Position numbers and translations under genes: made by a program. Of a stretch of 64,000 nucleotides of DNA, positions 18,171 to 28,547 are shown one piece after another; the first letter of the stretch is position 1, and each line of letters opens with the position of its first letter. The notes below the pieces were generated by a model, which was not told where the DNA came from, searched no databases, and saw nothing but the letters and a program-made list of their open reading frames with translations. Source of the DNA: Glaciecola sp. HTCC2999 (GTDB lineage: Bacteria; Pseudomonadota; Gammaproteobacteria; Enterobacterales; Alteromonadaceae); contig CATECQ010000019.1 in assembly GCA_949498985.1 (NCBI GenBank), forward strand, positions 1 through 64,000, written 5' to 3'.

Positions 18171-19076
18171 TTATTGGGCTGTTTTACTCGCATCAGGATC
18201 AAATCCTGAATGAATCGTTTCCACATCCATAGCATCAAACACATAATCGGTATGACAGAATTGGCAATTCATCTTGATAGCACCTTCTTCAGCAATGATA
18301 CTAAGAAGTTCTTCTTTCGCTATATTTTGTAATGCGCCAATAGTGCTCTCGCGTGAACAATGACATTCAAATTTGACATCAGCAGGCGTAAATACTTCGA
18401 CTTCTTCTTGGTGATATAAGCGATACATTACATCATTCGCTTCGAGTGAAAATAACTCTTCGGCTTTTAACGTATCAGTTAACGCCGCAATATGACCAAA
18501 CTCGGTTGATTCAGCAACGTTTGTCGCTTCACTTGAAGTCGGTAAGACTTGCAATAAAGTACCGCCTGCCATTGGCTTCTCGCCCTGTTGAGCAAATAAA
18601 CGCACTTGTGTCATAAGCTGCTCTGATTGCAGGAAATATTCTTCAATACAAGCCGCTAAGCTATCTTGATCCAATCCAACAATTCCTTGATAACGCTCAC
18701 CATCTTTCGGGGTGATAGTGATCACTAGATAACCTTTGCTAAATAGCGCACTAAATGACTCCGGTAATTCAGTTAACGTCTCGTCCCAACGCGCTACACC
18801 GCGAAGTTTCAAATCATGGGTACCATTGACGACAGCATACTTAACAATGCCCTCGGATTGGATTTGCAAACCAATCTCACCTTCAAACTTTAACGTTGCA
18901 TTAAGTAACGCAGTAGCTGCCATTAGCTCGCCTAATAACGTTTGAATGACAGGAGGATAAGCATAGGAATCCAAAATATGCTGATAAGTAGATTTTAACT
19001 GAACCAACTCTCCACGCACGTTGGCTTGGTTAAATAAAAATCGTTGGAGTTGGTCAACACTGGCAATCTCTGACAT
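18171..19076 (-). CDS. hslO: Redox-regulated chaperone Hsp33
   Basis: Hsp33 is a cytoplasmic holdase activated by oxidation plus heat. The 301-aa protein has the N-terminal chaperone core and the C-terminal zinc redox switch with C238 and C240 (CHC) and C271 and C274 (CQFC), the family's C-x-C...C-x2-C arrangement. It is the second gene of hslR-hslO, 40 bp downstream of hslR, as in E. coli. ATG 19076 is followed directly by the conserved N-terminus. Confidence 0.96.
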   Translation of the reverse strand: MSEIASVDQLQRFLFNQANVRGELVQLKSTYQHILDSYAYPPVIQTLLGELMAATALLNATLKFEGEIGLQIQSEGIVKYAVVNGTHDLKLRGVARWDETLTELPESFSALFSKGYLVITITPKDGERYQGIVGLDQDSLAACIEEYFLQSEQLMTQVRLFAQQGEKPMAGGTLLQVLPTSSEATNVAESTEFGHIAALTDTLKAEELFSLEANDVMYRLYHQEEVEVFTPADVKFECHCSRESTIGALQNIAKEELLSIIAEEGAIKMNCQFCHTDYVFDAMDVETIHSGFDPDASKTAQ

Positions 19077-19116
19077 AACAGGTTCTCTTAAATTAGTTAC
19101 ACCCTATATAAGGGCA

Positions 19117-19494
19117 TTATTGGTGTTTTAAATGAATTATTTGTCGGCGCTGTTTTTTATCGGGTTTGCTGTCAGGCTTTGGACTATGAAAAGCCGATAA
19201 TTTTCGTGCCTCAGCATTGCGCTCACGCTTTTCAATACTCTCAAGTGTCTCTTCATACATTCCTAAAACTAAGGCTGCCGAACGTCGTTTATCGAATATT
19301 TCACGGATAACCAGTTCTTTTGTATCAAATCCCGCAGGTACTTTTAACGTCGCGTTTAACTCTACAATTTTACTCGGCTTGGTTCGCTGTCCATTATAAT
19401 GGATTTTACCTGCCTGCACAGCTTCACGTGCATTTGCACGCGTTTTAAATAACCTTGCAGCCCATAGCCATTTATCAATTCGGACATTTTCCAT
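19117..19494 (-). CDS. hslR: Ribosome-associated heat shock protein Hsp15
   Basis: Hsp15 binds stalled 50S subunits that still carry nascent peptidyl-tRNA and helps to recycle them. The 125-aa protein has an N-terminal S4 RNA-binding domain (VRIDKWLWAARLFKTRANAR, followed by a KIHYNGQR turn) and a basic C-terminal tail rich in lysine and arginine. It heads the hslR-hslO pair, divergent from the gsp cluster across 140 bp in which I could not fix a convincing promoter for either side. Confidence 0.95.
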   Translation of the reverse strand: MENVRIDKWLWAARLFKTRANAREAVQAGKIHYNGQRTKPSKIVELNATLKVPAGFDTKELVIREIFDKRRSAALVLGMYEETLESIEKRERNAEARKLSAFHSPKPDSKPDKKQRRQIIHLKHQ

Positions 19495-19634
19495 TCATTA
19501 CTACACTTACTGATATGTTAAGTTATAAAAAATTAATGTGGACACTGTATATTTTACTCTATTCAGCGTATATTCATACACTAAAATAGATACTAACATT
19601 AAGAAATTACGGTTTTAATTTTATAATAAGAATA

Positions 19635-20555
19635 ATGACGACTTTTCAACCAACCATAGAAGCGCTCATAAGCGTGATTAATCAACCTAAAAACAAGGCT
19701 TTATTCAAGACCCTGATATTAGTGTTGCTCGTCATTTACATAGTTTTCGCTTTAGCGAATATTATCTGGCAGGTATCTCCAGCACCTACATCCCCCAAAA
19801 TACCGTTACAAGTGACGACACAGCAAGGCACCCTCCCCGCTCAAACGAACAGCATCTCTGATTTGATTACATTAAATATTTTTGGTGAAGCAAATAACAA
19901 TACCGTGCAACCTATATCGAATATTACCGATGCCCCCGAGACACGATTAAATCTTGTACTTACCGGCGTCGTAGCATCTACAACCGAAGATGATGGTGCC
20001 GCAATCATTGCCAACCGAAATAAACAAAATACCTATGGAATAGGGGATAAAGTTGAAGGCACGCAAGCCACTTTGCATCGTGTATTTGCAGATCGTGTCA
20101 TCATTAGTAATCGAGGAGCAAAAGAAACGTTAATGCTCGATGGTATTGATTTTAGTAAAATGTCGGCACCAACCAATCGTACTAACGACACCATCACTTT
20201 CCCTGCCAATACCAATATTCCTAAAAGTGTTGTTAAACAGATAGCTCAACCCAGCGCTGCGAGTATTGCTCAATTACGCGCTGCGCCTGAAAAGTTTATT
20301 GATTTTATCAATGTTGCACCTGTGCGTGAAGAGGGTGAGCTGCGTGGTTATCGCGTCAGTCCAGGCAAAGAAAAAGCGCTATTTACGGATTCAGGATTAA
20401 AAGCCGGTGATATTATTACATATATCAACGGTTTAGATTTAACGCGGCCGCGCGAAGCGGTAGAAGCGATGCAAGCTCTACGACAAGCCGATAGCTTAGA
20501 GTTAGCATTGCTACGCAACAATCAACCCATGACGTTATCGTTATCGTTACCTTAA
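19635..20555 (+). CDS. gspC: Type II secretion system protein C
   Basis: GspC is the inner-membrane protein that links the T2SS platform to the secretin GspD and helps to choose substrates. The 306-aa product has one membrane span (about 26-44, ALFKTLILVLLVIYIVFALA), a periplasmic HR domain (about 75-165, with LNLVLTGVVAS), and a C-terminal PDZ domain (about 225-306, GYRVSPGKEKALFTDSGLKA, then GDIITYINGLDL). It is the first gene of gspCDEFGHIJKLMN, 14 bp before the earliest possible gspD start. Confidence 0.96.
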   Translation: MTTFQPTIEALISVINQPKNKALFKTLILVLLVIYIVFALANIIWQVSPAPTSPKIPLQVTTQQGTLPAQTNSISDLITLNIFGEANNNTVQPISNITDAPETRLNLVLTGVVASTTEDDGAAIIANRNKQNTYGIGDKVEGTQATLHRVFADRVIISNRGAKETLMLDGIDFSKMSAPTNRTNDTITFPANTNIPKSVVKQIAQPSAASIAQLRAAPEKFIDFINVAPVREEGELRGYRVSPGKEKALFTDSGLKAGDIITYINGLDLTRPREAVEAMQALRQADSLELALLRNNQPMTLSLSLP

Positions 20556-20590
20556 CGCTAACGTTTTAGGTGAACACATCACAAGGTATT

Positions 20591-22678
20591 ATGTTTATGT
20601 TGTCTAATTTGGTTTCACATTGTAAAACGGCATCTGTTGCAAGTGTGCTAACGTTTGCTATTTTGGCTGCAGCCGTCCCCGTATCGACCACTTCTTTTGT
20701 CGTTCAGGCAGCTCAATATTCCCCTAATTTTAAAAATACCGATATCAATGAATTCATCGCGATTGTAGGTAAAAACCTCCAACGCACCATCATTGTTGAT
20801 CCCAATGTGCGTGGTAAAATTTCTGTACGTAGTTATGATTTACTTGACGAAGAGCAGTACTACCAGTTCTTTTTAAACGTCTTACAAGTTTATGATTTTG
20901 CGGTCGTTGAAATGCCCAACGGTATTCTCAAAGTCATTCGCTCTAAAGATGCTAAAAGTTCTAATCTACCCGTTGTTGAAGGTAATATTCCTAACGGCGA
21001 TGAAATGATCACACGTGTGATTCCTGTCTATAACGTGCCTGTTCGTGAACTAACACCATTATTACGCCAACTTAATGATAGTGCCGGTGGTGGTAATGTC
21101 GTTAGCCATGACGCGTCTAATGTCATGATGTTAACCGGCCGTGCAGCGGTCATTAACCGTCTAGTTGAAATCATTGAACGGGTCGATAGAGCCGGTGATG
21201 AAGAAGTCGAAATCGTTAAACTGAAATATGCATCAGCTTCTGAAATGGTCCGTATTATTGAAAGTATCAATAAGTCTCAAGGTAAAGCAGCAAATACTTC
21301 AGCTAAATCAGAACCTCGCGTAGTTGCTGATGACCGCACCAACTCAGTGATAGTCAGTGGCGATGTGAAAGCGCGTCAACGGTTGATTAATCTTATTACC
21401 CGCATGGATCAAGAGCTTGAAACCAGCGGTAATACACGGGTTATCTTTTTAAACTATGCAAAAGCTGATGATCTAGTCAAAGTGCTCAAAGGAGTATCTG
21501 AAAGTATCCAGGCTGAAGAAAAAGGCTCATCGAGTAATTCACGCTCAAAAAATTCTACGTCTCGTGATGTAAGCATTGATGCTCATGAGGACTCAAACTC
21601 ACTCGTTATTACGGCTGAGCCGGATATGATGCGTTCGCTGGAAGAAGTTATCCGCCAGCTCGATGTTCGCCGTGCCCAAGTACAAGTAGAAGCGATCATC
21701 GTTGAAGTATTTGAAGGTGATGGCACCACATTAGGCGTTCAGTTAGTTTCAGAAGAAGGGGGTGGCACCCAATTCACTAATGGCGTAGCCGGTGTCGGTT
21801 CATTAGGGGTAGCCTTGCGTCAAGCGGAAGATCGTGAAGTCAACCGTTCTACCACTGCCCAAGATGGTTCCGCTGTACAAGCAATTGATACCATTGAAGG
21901 GGATTTTACTTCACTAGCGAATATTCTTGGTGGTGCAAATGGTATGATCGCAGGTATTATTGAGAACGGATGGGGTGCCGTAGTTCAAGCAGTGTCCACC
22001 GATACAAACTCAAATATTTTAGCGACACCTCATTTAACGACTATGGATAACGAAGAAGCCTTCTTCATCGTAGGTCAAGAAGTACCGATTATTACTGGCA
22101 CTAGTACCGGCTCAAATAATTCTAATCCCTTCCAAACAGTCGATCGTCAAGAAGTTGGAATAAAACTCAAAGTTACTCCACAAATCAACGAAGGCGATGC
22201 AGTGCAGCTATTAATCGAACAAGAAGTGTCGAGTGTTTCAGGCGCTACTTCAGTGGATATTTCCATTAACAAACGTGAAATTAAAACGACTGTGATTGTG
22301 GATGATGGCGGTACTATTGTTCTAGGTGGCTTGATTGACGAAGATGTCCAAGAGAGTGTTTCGAAAGTGCCTTTGTTAGGCGATATTCCATTTGTCGGTC
22401 ACTTATTCAAAACCACTACTTCGAGCAAACGTAAGCGTAATCTCATGGTATTCTTACGCCCAACCATTGTCCGAGATGGTGTTACTATGAATGAAATTTC
22501 ACATCGTAAATATAACTTTATTCGCGCTGAGCAGCTTAAACGTCAAGCCGATGGTATTCCACTCATGCCAAACTCCAAAGGTCCTAGCCTACCTGAGTGG
22601 AATGATGCATTGAGCTTACCCCCATCTTTTGAAGATTACTTGATGGAAAAAGATAAGCAAGCGAAAGAGAATAACTAA
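20591..22678 (+). CDS. gspD: Type II secretion system secretin D
   Basis: GspD forms the outer-membrane channel of the T2SS. The product of about 695 aa has an N-terminal signal region ending near VVQAAQY, N0-N3 periplasmic ring domains ([20 protein letters not shown]; repeated NSVIVSG/NSLVITA strands), and the C-terminal secretin domain ending with [14 protein letters not shown] and [13 protein letters not shown]. The track start is GTG 20570; ATG 20591 or 20597 is more likely because AAGG lies at 20583-20586 and both give a better signal peptide. I list 20591. No pilotin gene (gspS) is adjacent. Confidence 0.96.
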   Translation: MFMLSNLVSHCKTASVASVLTFAILAAAVPVSTTSFVVQAAQYSPNFKNTDINEFIAIVGKNLQRTIIVDPNVRGKISVRSYDLLDEEQYYQFFLNVLQVYDFAVVEMPNGILKVIRSKDAKSSNLPVVEGNIPNGDEMITRVIPVYNVPVRELTPLLRQLNDSAGGGNVVSHDASNVMMLTGRAAVINRLVEIIERVDRAGDEEVEIVKLKYASASEMVRIIESINKSQGKAANTSAKSEPRVVADDRTNSVIVSGDVKARQRLINLITRMDQELETSGNTRVIFLNYAKADDLVKVLKGVSESIQAEEKGSSSNSRSKNSTSRDVSIDAHEDSNSLVITAEPDMMRSLEEVIRQLDVRRAQVQVEAIIVEVFEGDGTTLGVQLVSEEGGGTQFTNGVAGVGSLGVALRQAEDREVNRSTTAQDGSAVQAIDTIEGDFTSLANILGGANGMIAGIIENGWGAVVQAVSTDTNSNILATPHLTTMDNEEAFFIVGQEVPIITGTSTGSNNSNPFQTVDRQEVGIKLKVTPQINEGDAVQLLIEQEVSSVSGATSVDISINKREIKTTVIVDDGGTIVLGGLIDEDVQESVSKVPLLGDIPFVGHLFKTTTSSKRKRNLMVFLRPTIVRDGVTMNEISHRKYNFIRAEQLKRQADGIPLMPNSKGPSLPEWNDALSLPPSFEDYLMEKDKQAKENN

Positions 22679-22689
22679 GGCGATTGCAT

Positions 22690-24138
22690 ATGGACATTTC
22701 ATTTAGCTTCGCCAAACGACATCAAGTATTACTCGATCCAGCGACACTGGTTGTGTTTTATACTGAAAATACCGACTTAGCCGTATTTGCTGAAATCCGC
22801 CGAGTCGTCGGTCAAGGATTTCGCTTAGAGCAAGTAAAAAGCGACAAATTCGAGACATTACTTACCTCGTTTTACCAGCGTGATTCCTCTGAAGCAAAAC
22901 AGTTAATGGAAGACCTGGGTAATGAGAGTGATTTGTTTGCCTTAGCTGAAGATCTCCCTGACACCGAAGACTTACTCGACAATGAAGATGATGCTCCGAT
23001 CATCAAACTCATAAATGCCATGCTGGGTGAAGCCATTAAAGAAGGTGCATCTGATATACATATCGAAACGTTTGAAAACCAACTTGTTGTGCGTTTCCGC
23101 GTCGATGGTGTACTGCGTGAAATATTAAAACCCAATCGTAAAATGTCTTCTATGCTCGTGTCACGAATCAAAGTTATGGCTAAACTCGATATTGCGGAAA
23201 AGCGCGTCCCACAGGACGGTCGTATTTCTTTGAAAATCGCAGGGCGAGCTGTTGATGTTCGGGTGTCGACTATGCCTTCGAGTCATGGAGAACGAGTAGT
23301 ACTGCGTTTATTAGATAAAAACAATGCACGATTAAACCTAGAAGATTTAGGAATGACCGCTGCAAACCGTGATATTTTCTCACAGCTTATCCGCAAACCT
23401 CATGGTATCATCTTAGTAACTGGCCCCACAGGCTCAGGTAAATCTACCACTTTGTATGCCGGTTTAACGGAAATTAATTCCAAAGACCGCAACATTTTGA
23501 CTGTCGAAGATCCGATTGAATTTGACTTACAAGGCATTGGTCAAACTCAAGTCAATACTCGAGTTGATATGACCTTTGCTAGAGGTTTACGAGCGATTTT
23601 ACGCCAAGATCCTGATGTGGTTATGATTGGTGAAATCCGTGACTTAGAAACTGCACAAATTGCTGTTCAAGCCAGTTTAACAGGTCACTTAGTGTTATCT
23701 ACTTTGCATACTAATACCGCAGCAGGTGCCATTACACGTCTTGAAGACATGGGGATTGAACCGTTTCTGCTATCTTCCAGTTTACTTGCTGTATTATCAC
23801 AACGCTTAGTTCGCACCTTATGTCACGATTGTAAGCAGCCCCATGAAGCGACTCCGGCAGAATGTAAAGTTCTAGGTATCACCTCTACACAAACGATCTT
23901 CTCGCCCGGCGACTGTCTGTCATGCAACCATACTGGATATCGTGGTCGTACCGGCATCCATGAATTACTCAAAGTTGATGATTCCGTGCGTGAAATCATG
24001 CACAGTGGCAAAGGTGAGCAAGCCATTGAAAAATACATTCGTGCACATACGCCTAGCATTAGAGGCGATGGTGTGGATAAAGTCCTTAATGGCGAGACTT
24101 CATTAGAAGAAGTTTTGCGTGTTACACGTGAGGAATAA
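22690..24138 (+). CDS. gspE: Type II secretion system ATPase E
   Basis: GspE is the cytoplasmic hexameric ATPase that drives pseudopilus assembly. From ATG 22690 (AAGG 9 nt upstream; the track's TTG 22684 is less likely) it is 482 aa. It has an N-terminal domain that docks on GspL, a Walker A ([15 protein letters not shown]), Asp box and Walker B ([14 protein letters not shown]), His box ([13 protein letters not shown]), and a four-cysteine zinc motif (CHDC...CLSC) near residues 378-416. It is coupled to the gsp operon, 11 bp after gspD and 6 bp before gspF. Confidence 0.97.
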   Translation: MDISFSFAKRHQVLLDPATLVVFYTENTDLAVFAEIRRVVGQGFRLEQVKSDKFETLLTSFYQRDSSEAKQLMEDLGNESDLFALAEDLPDTEDLLDNEDDAPIIKLINAMLGEAIKEGASDIHIETFENQLVVRFRVDGVLREILKPNRKMSSMLVSRIKVMAKLDIAEKRVPQDGRISLKIAGRAVDVRVSTMPSSHGERVVLRLLDKNNARLNLEDLGMTAANRDIFSQLIRKPHGIILVTGPTGSGKSTTLYAGLTEINSKDRNILTVEDPIEFDLQGIGQTQVNTRVDMTFARGLRAILRQDPDVVMIGEIRDLETAQIAVQASLTGHLVLSTLHTNTAAGAITRLEDMGIEPFLLSSSLLAVLSQRLVRTLCHDCKQPHEATPAECKVLGITSTQTIFSPGDCLSCNHTGYRGRTGIHELLKVDDSVREIMHSGKGEQAIEKYIRAHTPSIRGDGVDKVLNGETSLEEVLRVTREE

Positions 24139-24144
24139 CGAATA

Positions 24145-25371
24145 ATGGCCGCGTTTGCATTTGAAGCCGTCAATGCTAAAGGCAAGACCCAAAAAGGGGT
24201 ACTTGAAGGCGATAACGCACGTCAAATCCGTCAACAACTCCGTGAACAACAACTTATTCCGGTCAGTGTTGAACAGGTTAAAGAACCAACCCAGAAAGAT
24301 TCGACCGCTTTTGAATTCGCTTTATTTAAACCCCGAATATCTGCCGGCGAATTAGCACTACTTACTCGACAACTTGCTACATTAGTGGAAGCTGCGTTAC
24401 CGATAGAAGAGGCGTTACTGGCCGTTGCAGAACAAAGTGAAAAGCCCCGCCAAAAAAATATGATGATGGCAGTCCGTTCCAAAGTAGTAGAGGGCTTTGG
24501 TTTAGCCGAAGCACTTGGAGACTTCCCAAGTGTGTTTGATACACTTTTTATTGCGATGGTAGCTGCGGGTGAAAAATCAGGTCATTTAGATGTCGTTTTA
24601 AACCGATTAGCGGACTATACTGAAAATCGAGAAAAAACGCGAAGCCAAGTCGTTCAAGCTATGATCTACCCAGCATTGATGATGTTCTTTGCCGTCGCTA
24701 TTACTGTCTTATTACTCACTGTTGTAGTCCCTAAAATCGTTACCCAATTTCAACATATGGGTCAAGGGTTGCCCCCTATCACACAACTGGTCATGGACAT
24801 TTCAAGTTTTTTACAAGCTTCATGGATGTGGGTCGTCGGCTTACTCATATTAAGTGTCATTATAATACAACGTTTACTTACCGTCCCAACAATGCAATTA
24901 CGCTTTCACAAATGGCTTTTGACTCTCCCTTTATTAGGCAAAGTAAATCGAGGCTTAAACACCGCTCGCTTTGCACGAACATTATCTATTTTAACCGCTA
25001 GCGCTGTCCCTTTATTAGAAGCAATGAAAATTGCCAGTGATGTATTACTTAATCGTCATATTAAGGCTCAAGTCTCTGAATCCGCGGTGATGGTTAAAGA
25101 AGGTGCTAGCCTCAGAGCGGCATTAGATAAAACTAACATGTTTCCACCCATGATGATGCATATGATTGCATCAGGTGAGCGTTCAGGTGAGTTACAACAA
25201 ATGTTAGCACGGGCAGCAGATAATCAAGACCGTGAATTTGAATCTTTGGTCGGCGTATCTCTCAAAGTCTTTGAGCCTTTGTTGATCGTTTCCATGGCAG
25301 GTATAGTATTATTTATCGTACTCGCCATCCTCCAACCTATAATTGCACTTAATAGTATGGTGAATATGTAA
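24145..25371 (+). CDS. gspF: Type II secretion system platform protein F
   Basis: GspF is the polytopic inner-membrane platform protein of the T2SS. The 408-aa product has two repeated cytoplasmic T2SSF domains (about 70-190 and 270-390; LTRQLATLVEAALPIEEAL and ARTLSILTASAVPLLEAM) and three membrane spans (about 170-192, 222-242 and 375-400). The conserved GEKSGHLD and GERSGELQ motifs are both present. Its stop overlaps the gspG start (TAATG), so translation is coupled. Confidence 0.97.
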   Translation: MAAFAFEAVNAKGKTQKGVLEGDNARQIRQQLREQQLIPVSVEQVKEPTQKDSTAFEFALFKPRISAGELALLTRQLATLVEAALPIEEALLAVAEQSEKPRQKNMMMAVRSKVVEGFGLAEALGDFPSVFDTLFIAMVAAGEKSGHLDVVLNRLADYTENREKTRSQVVQAMIYPALMMFFAVAITVLLLTVVVPKIVTQFQHMGQGLPPITQLVMDISSFLQASWMWVVGLLILSVIIIQRLLTVPTMQLRFHKWLLTLPLLGKVNRGLNTARFARTLSILTASAVPLLEAMKIASDVLLNRHIKAQVSESAVMVKEGASLRAALDKTNMFPPMMMHMIASGERSGELQQMLARAADNQDREFESLVGVSLKVFEPLLIVSMAGIVLFIVLAILQPIIALNSMVNM

Positions 25372-25799
25372 TGAAAAAATCCACTGGTTTTACCCTTATC
25401 GAAGTCATGGTCGTATTAGTGATCATTGGAATTATGGCCTCTATGGTTGTGCCTCAAATTCTTGGTAATCAAGAAGAAGCACAACTTAAAAAAGCAGCTA
25501 TCGACATCCAAACCTTAGAAGGTGCAATGCAGATGTACAAGCTTAATAACAACCGCTTTCCTACTACCGAACAAGGTTTAGACGCGTTAGTCAACGAACC
25601 AACTATCGATCCTATTCCACGCGCGTTTCGTGAAGGAGGCTATATTCAACGCTTACCAACCGATCCTTGGGGTAATGACTACCAACTGATTTCTCCTGGA
25701 GAAGTGGGTGCAATTGATATCTTTTCAAACGGTCCTGACATGGAACCTGGTACGGATGATGACATCGGTACGTGGAACCTAAATGACTACTTAAATTAA
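25371..25799 (+). CDS. gspG: Type II secretion system major pseudopilin G
   Basis: GspG is the main subunit of the T2SS pseudopilus. The 142-aa prepilin begins KKSTGFTLIEVMVVLVIIGI, with prepilin-peptidase cleavage expected between G6 and F7 and the conserved Glu at +5. The C-terminal part carries the usual DPWGNDYQ motif and the calcium-binding loop (FSNGPDMEPGTDDDIGTW). Cleavage would need a PilD/GspO peptidase, which is not in this window. Confidence 0.97.
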   Translation: MKKSTGFTLIEVMVVLVIIGIMASMVVPQILGNQEEAQLKKAAIDIQTLEGAMQMYKLNNNRFPTTEQGLDALVNEPTIDPIPRAFREGGYIQRLPTDPWGNDYQLISPGEVGAIDIFSNGPDMEPGTDDDIGTWNLNDYLN

Positions 25800-25817
25800 T
25801 CTGATTTAATTAAGCTC

Positions 25818-26435
25818 ATGCTATCACGCCGACATTCATCTGGATTCACTCTAATCGAGATCATGTTGGTACTGGTGATCATGGGTTTAGTGGCAGGTTA
25901 TGTTGTAGTGAATGCCTTTGGTAATGACCCGCAAGACAAACTTAAAAATGAAGCTCTGCGTTTTCACGCTGTCGCAACACTGGCTTCTGATTTTGCCGTT
26001 CTAAATCAAATAGAATTTGGACTGGTAATTGATGATCAACGTAATTCGTATAAATTTGTCTTTTTAGATGACAATGATAAGTGGGTCGATGTCCCAGATA
26101 ATCCAGCTTTTGTAGAGCGTGAAATACCTGAAGAAATGCAAATACAGTTACTATTAGATGGATTTGAATGGGAGTCAGAAGAAACTCTCTTTTCGAGTGA
26201 ATCTTTGTTCAGTGAAGCACTGTCTGTATCTACTGACAGTGTACAAATTGGCAATGAAGAAGATATGCCTCCTCCACCTCCACAAGTAATGTTTCTTTCC
26301 AGCGGTGATTTAACCGAATTCACCTTACGCTTTCGCTTTTTTGACCTTCAAATATCGGATGCTGAATTTACTGTAAGCTCTAAAGGGTATCTACCTTTAA
26401 TCAATGATATTGCATTATTGGAAGCAGCATCGTGA
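25818..26435 (+). CDS. gspH: Type II secretion system minor pseudopilin H
   Basis: The 205-aa minor pseudopilin has a short leader and cleavage site SSGFTLIEIMLVLVIMGLVA with Glu at +5. The rest is a variable beta-rich domain containing an acidic stretch with a run of prolines (EEDMPPPPPQ near residue 150), plausibly a surface loop. GspH belongs with I, J and K in starting or capping the pseudopilus. It ends in a 4-bp overlap with gspI (GTGA). Confidence 0.93.
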   Translation: MLSRRHSSGFTLIEIMLVLVIMGLVAGYVVVNAFGNDPQDKLKNEALRFHAVATLASDFAVLNQIEFGLVIDDQRNSYKFVFLDDNDKWVDVPDNPAFVEREIPEEMQIQLLLDGFEWESEETLFSSESLFSEALSVSTDSVQIGNEEDMPPPPPQVMFLSSGDLTEFTLRFRFFDLQISDAEFTVSSKGYLPLINDIALLEAAS

Positions 26436-26839
26436 AGCCAGAATTCCAACAAAACCTCGCACGTCAACGTGGTATGACTTTAATTGAAGTCATGGTTGCT
26501 TTACTTATATTTGGTTTAGCTGGAACTGCTGTGATGAAAGCGGCGACTGAGAACCTGACCAGCGTCAGCCAACTCCAAGATATTACGCTTGCCACTTTTG
26601 TAGCGAACAATCGTCTTACCCAATTGCATTTAGAACAAGAATGGCCTATCCGCAATAATCAAAAAGGTGACATGGAAATAGCTGAAGTAAAATGGTACTG
26701 GCAACAAACAGTCACGAAAACCCAAGAAAACGATTTAGTTCAAGTGCGTATCAGCGTAGCCGTCGATGCTGAGTATCAGCAAATGGTCACAGATGTGGTC
26801 AGTTTTTTTGGTAAGCCCTCGACATCAGGAGGGCTTTAA
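26432..26839 (+). CDS. gspI: Type II secretion system minor pseudopilin I
   Basis: The 135-aa minor pseudopilin uses a GTG start that overlaps the gspH stop by 4 bp. The leader ends ARQRG, then MTLIEVMVALLIFGLAGTAV with Glu at +5. The NNRLTQLHLEQEWP region is typical of GspI. It forms the pseudopilus tip with GspJ and GspK. Its stop overlaps the gspJ ATG (TAATG). Confidence 0.95.
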   Translation: MKPEFQQNLARQRGMTLIEVMVALLIFGLAGTAVMKAATENLTSVSQLQDITLATFVANNRLTQLHLEQEWPIRNNQKGDMEIAEVKWYWQQTVTKTQENDLVQVRISVAVDAEYQQMVTDVVSFFGKPSTSGGL

Positions 26840-27558
26840 TGCAATCCTCTAGGGCTTCTTATGGTTTTACGCTCATCGAAATTCTGGTCGCGATTTTAAT
26901 TTTTTCTTTAATCGCCTCTGCATCTACCGCTGTGCTTTATAATGTCATTCAAGCCTCAGAACAGTCTAAAGCGAGTATCGAGCGCTTACAGATGCTGCAA
27001 CGAACTATGACGACTATCGAACGTGACTTACTCCAAGCGGTCAATCGCCCACCTCGGATTGATGGAGTAGATGACAATAGTATTGTCTTTCGTGGCGGCC
27101 TGGGGGTCATGAATAGCACCCATGATGGTGTCAGTTTTGTTCGAAATGGATGGCAAAATCCAATGTGGCGCTTACCCCGATCTAACATGCAAGGTGTCGC
27201 TTATCGCTTGAGTGATGAGCAAGTATTGGAGCGATTGCATACAACGTTTGTGGATAATGATTCGGGCGTAGAACCTAAAATTAGACCTTTATTAACTGGT
27301 GTGACTGATCTTAATATCGAATTTATGCGTGCCAAAAATGCCCGTAATGAAATTGTTTGGGATGAAACCTACACAGAAAATAGTGTACCTAAAGGTGTCG
27401 CAGTAGAAATCACCACGAAAGATTTTGGGCTGATCCGAAGAGAATTTGCATTGTTAGATCCACCTGTGATTGTCCCTACTTCCAAGGTCAACGGGAGCTC
27501 GAATAATGCCCCATCAGAGCAAAACAGCCCGGAAGCAAGCCAAGGAGGCAGTCAATGA
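26839..27558 (+). CDS. gspJ: Type II secretion system minor pseudopilin J
   Basis: The 239-aa tip pseudopilin has the cleavage site YGFTLIEILVAILIFSLIAS, Glu at +5, and the conserved RTMTTIERDLLQAVNRPPRI segment. The C-terminal 25 residues are rich in Ser, Asn and Gln and look disordered. Its stop overlaps the gspK start by 4 bp (ATGA). Confidence 0.95.
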   Translation: MQSSRASYGFTLIEILVAILIFSLIASASTAVLYNVIQASEQSKASIERLQMLQRTMTTIERDLLQAVNRPPRIDGVDDNSIVFRGGLGVMNSTHDGVSFVRNGWQNPMWRLPRSNMQGVAYRLSDEQVLERLHTTFVDNDSGVEPKIRPLLTGVTDLNIEFMRAKNARNEIVWDETYTENSVPKGVAVEITTKDFGLIRREFALLDPPVIVPTSKVNGSSNNAPSEQNSPEASQGGSQ

Positions 27559-28544
27559 GACCGCTTCACTCGCAGCAACGTGGTATGGCATTGCTGATCG
27601 TGCTATTTATTGTTGCTTTAGTCAGTATATTAGCCACCGAAATGGGCTCCAGATTACAATTACAAGTTCAACGTGTAGCAAACATTAAAGATAACAATCA
27701 AGCCTACTGGTATAGTATCGGAGCAGAGGCCTTTGCAATGCTGTCGATTAAAGACTTGTATGAACTAGATGATGGAGTGATCCATGCCAATCAACCATGG
27801 GCAATGCCGCTCGTATACCCCATTGAAAATGGACAAATTACTGCAACCATTGCTGATGCCCAAGCCTGTTTTAACATCAACGCACTTGCCAAAGAACCTG
27901 ATAGTAACAATACATTAGGCACTAACCGCCCATCGTTAGAAATGGATGCATTTAATGCTCTCATTAGAGAACTGACGAATGGTGATACTTATGCTGCAGA
28001 TGTATTGACAGATTCAATTGTAGACTATTTGGATGAAAATACGGTTGCGCGCACGAATGGCGCTGAAGATAATACCTACTTAGGAAAGTCTCATCCTTAC
28101 CTCAGCGCTAATACCTTGCTTAGCGAAGTATCTGAACTGCGCTTAATCAATGGTGTGAATTTAGCCTGGTTTGAAGCATTATTAGATTATGTCTGCGTTT
28201 TACCCAATAATCCGAATCTTGTCGTTAATGTCAATTCACTCACAACTGATGATGCGATACTACTTGGTGCGTTAACCGGCTTATCGATCTCCGATGCTCG
28301 GTCTTTAATTGAATCACGACCTGAAAATGGGTATGAAAATCCAACTGATTTTTTTGGTGAATCGGAGATGACAGGGTTATCATTACCCAAATCACAAATG
28401 GCATGGTTTGATACTACAACAGAGTATTTTACCTTAACGACAATAACTCAGTATAATGACACTCAATTCGCTTTAACTAGTTTGTTACATGTTGCGAAAC
28501 AAAAAGATGTTAGTGTATTGCAACGTACTTTTGGGAGACGGTAG
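27555..28544 (+). CDS. gspK: Type II secretion system minor pseudopilin K
   Basis: The 329-aa GspK is the large minor pseudopilin at the very tip. The leader ends QQRG, followed by MALLIVLFIVALVSILATEM; as is usual for GspK the +5 residue is hydrophobic rather than Glu, which fits a tip subunit with no neighbour above it. The alpha-helical domain (ACFNINALA, SEVSELRLINGV) is present. The GTG start of gspL follows 3 bp after the stop. Confidence 0.95.
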   Translation: MRPLHSQQRGMALLIVLFIVALVSILATEMGSRLQLQVQRVANIKDNNQAYWYSIGAEAFAMLSIKDLYELDDGVIHANQPWAMPLVYPIENGQITATIADAQACFNINALAKEPDSNNTLGTNRPSLEMDAFNALIRELTNGDTYAADVLTDSIVDYLDENTVARTNGAEDNTYLGKSHPYLSANTLLSEVSELRLINGVNLAWFEALLDYVCVLPNNPNLVVNVNSLTTDDAILLGALTGLSISDARSLIESRPENGYENPTDFFGESEMTGLSLPKSQMAWFDTTTEYFTLTTITQYNDTQFALTSLLHVAKQKDVSVLQRTFGRR

Positions 28545-28547
28545 CAC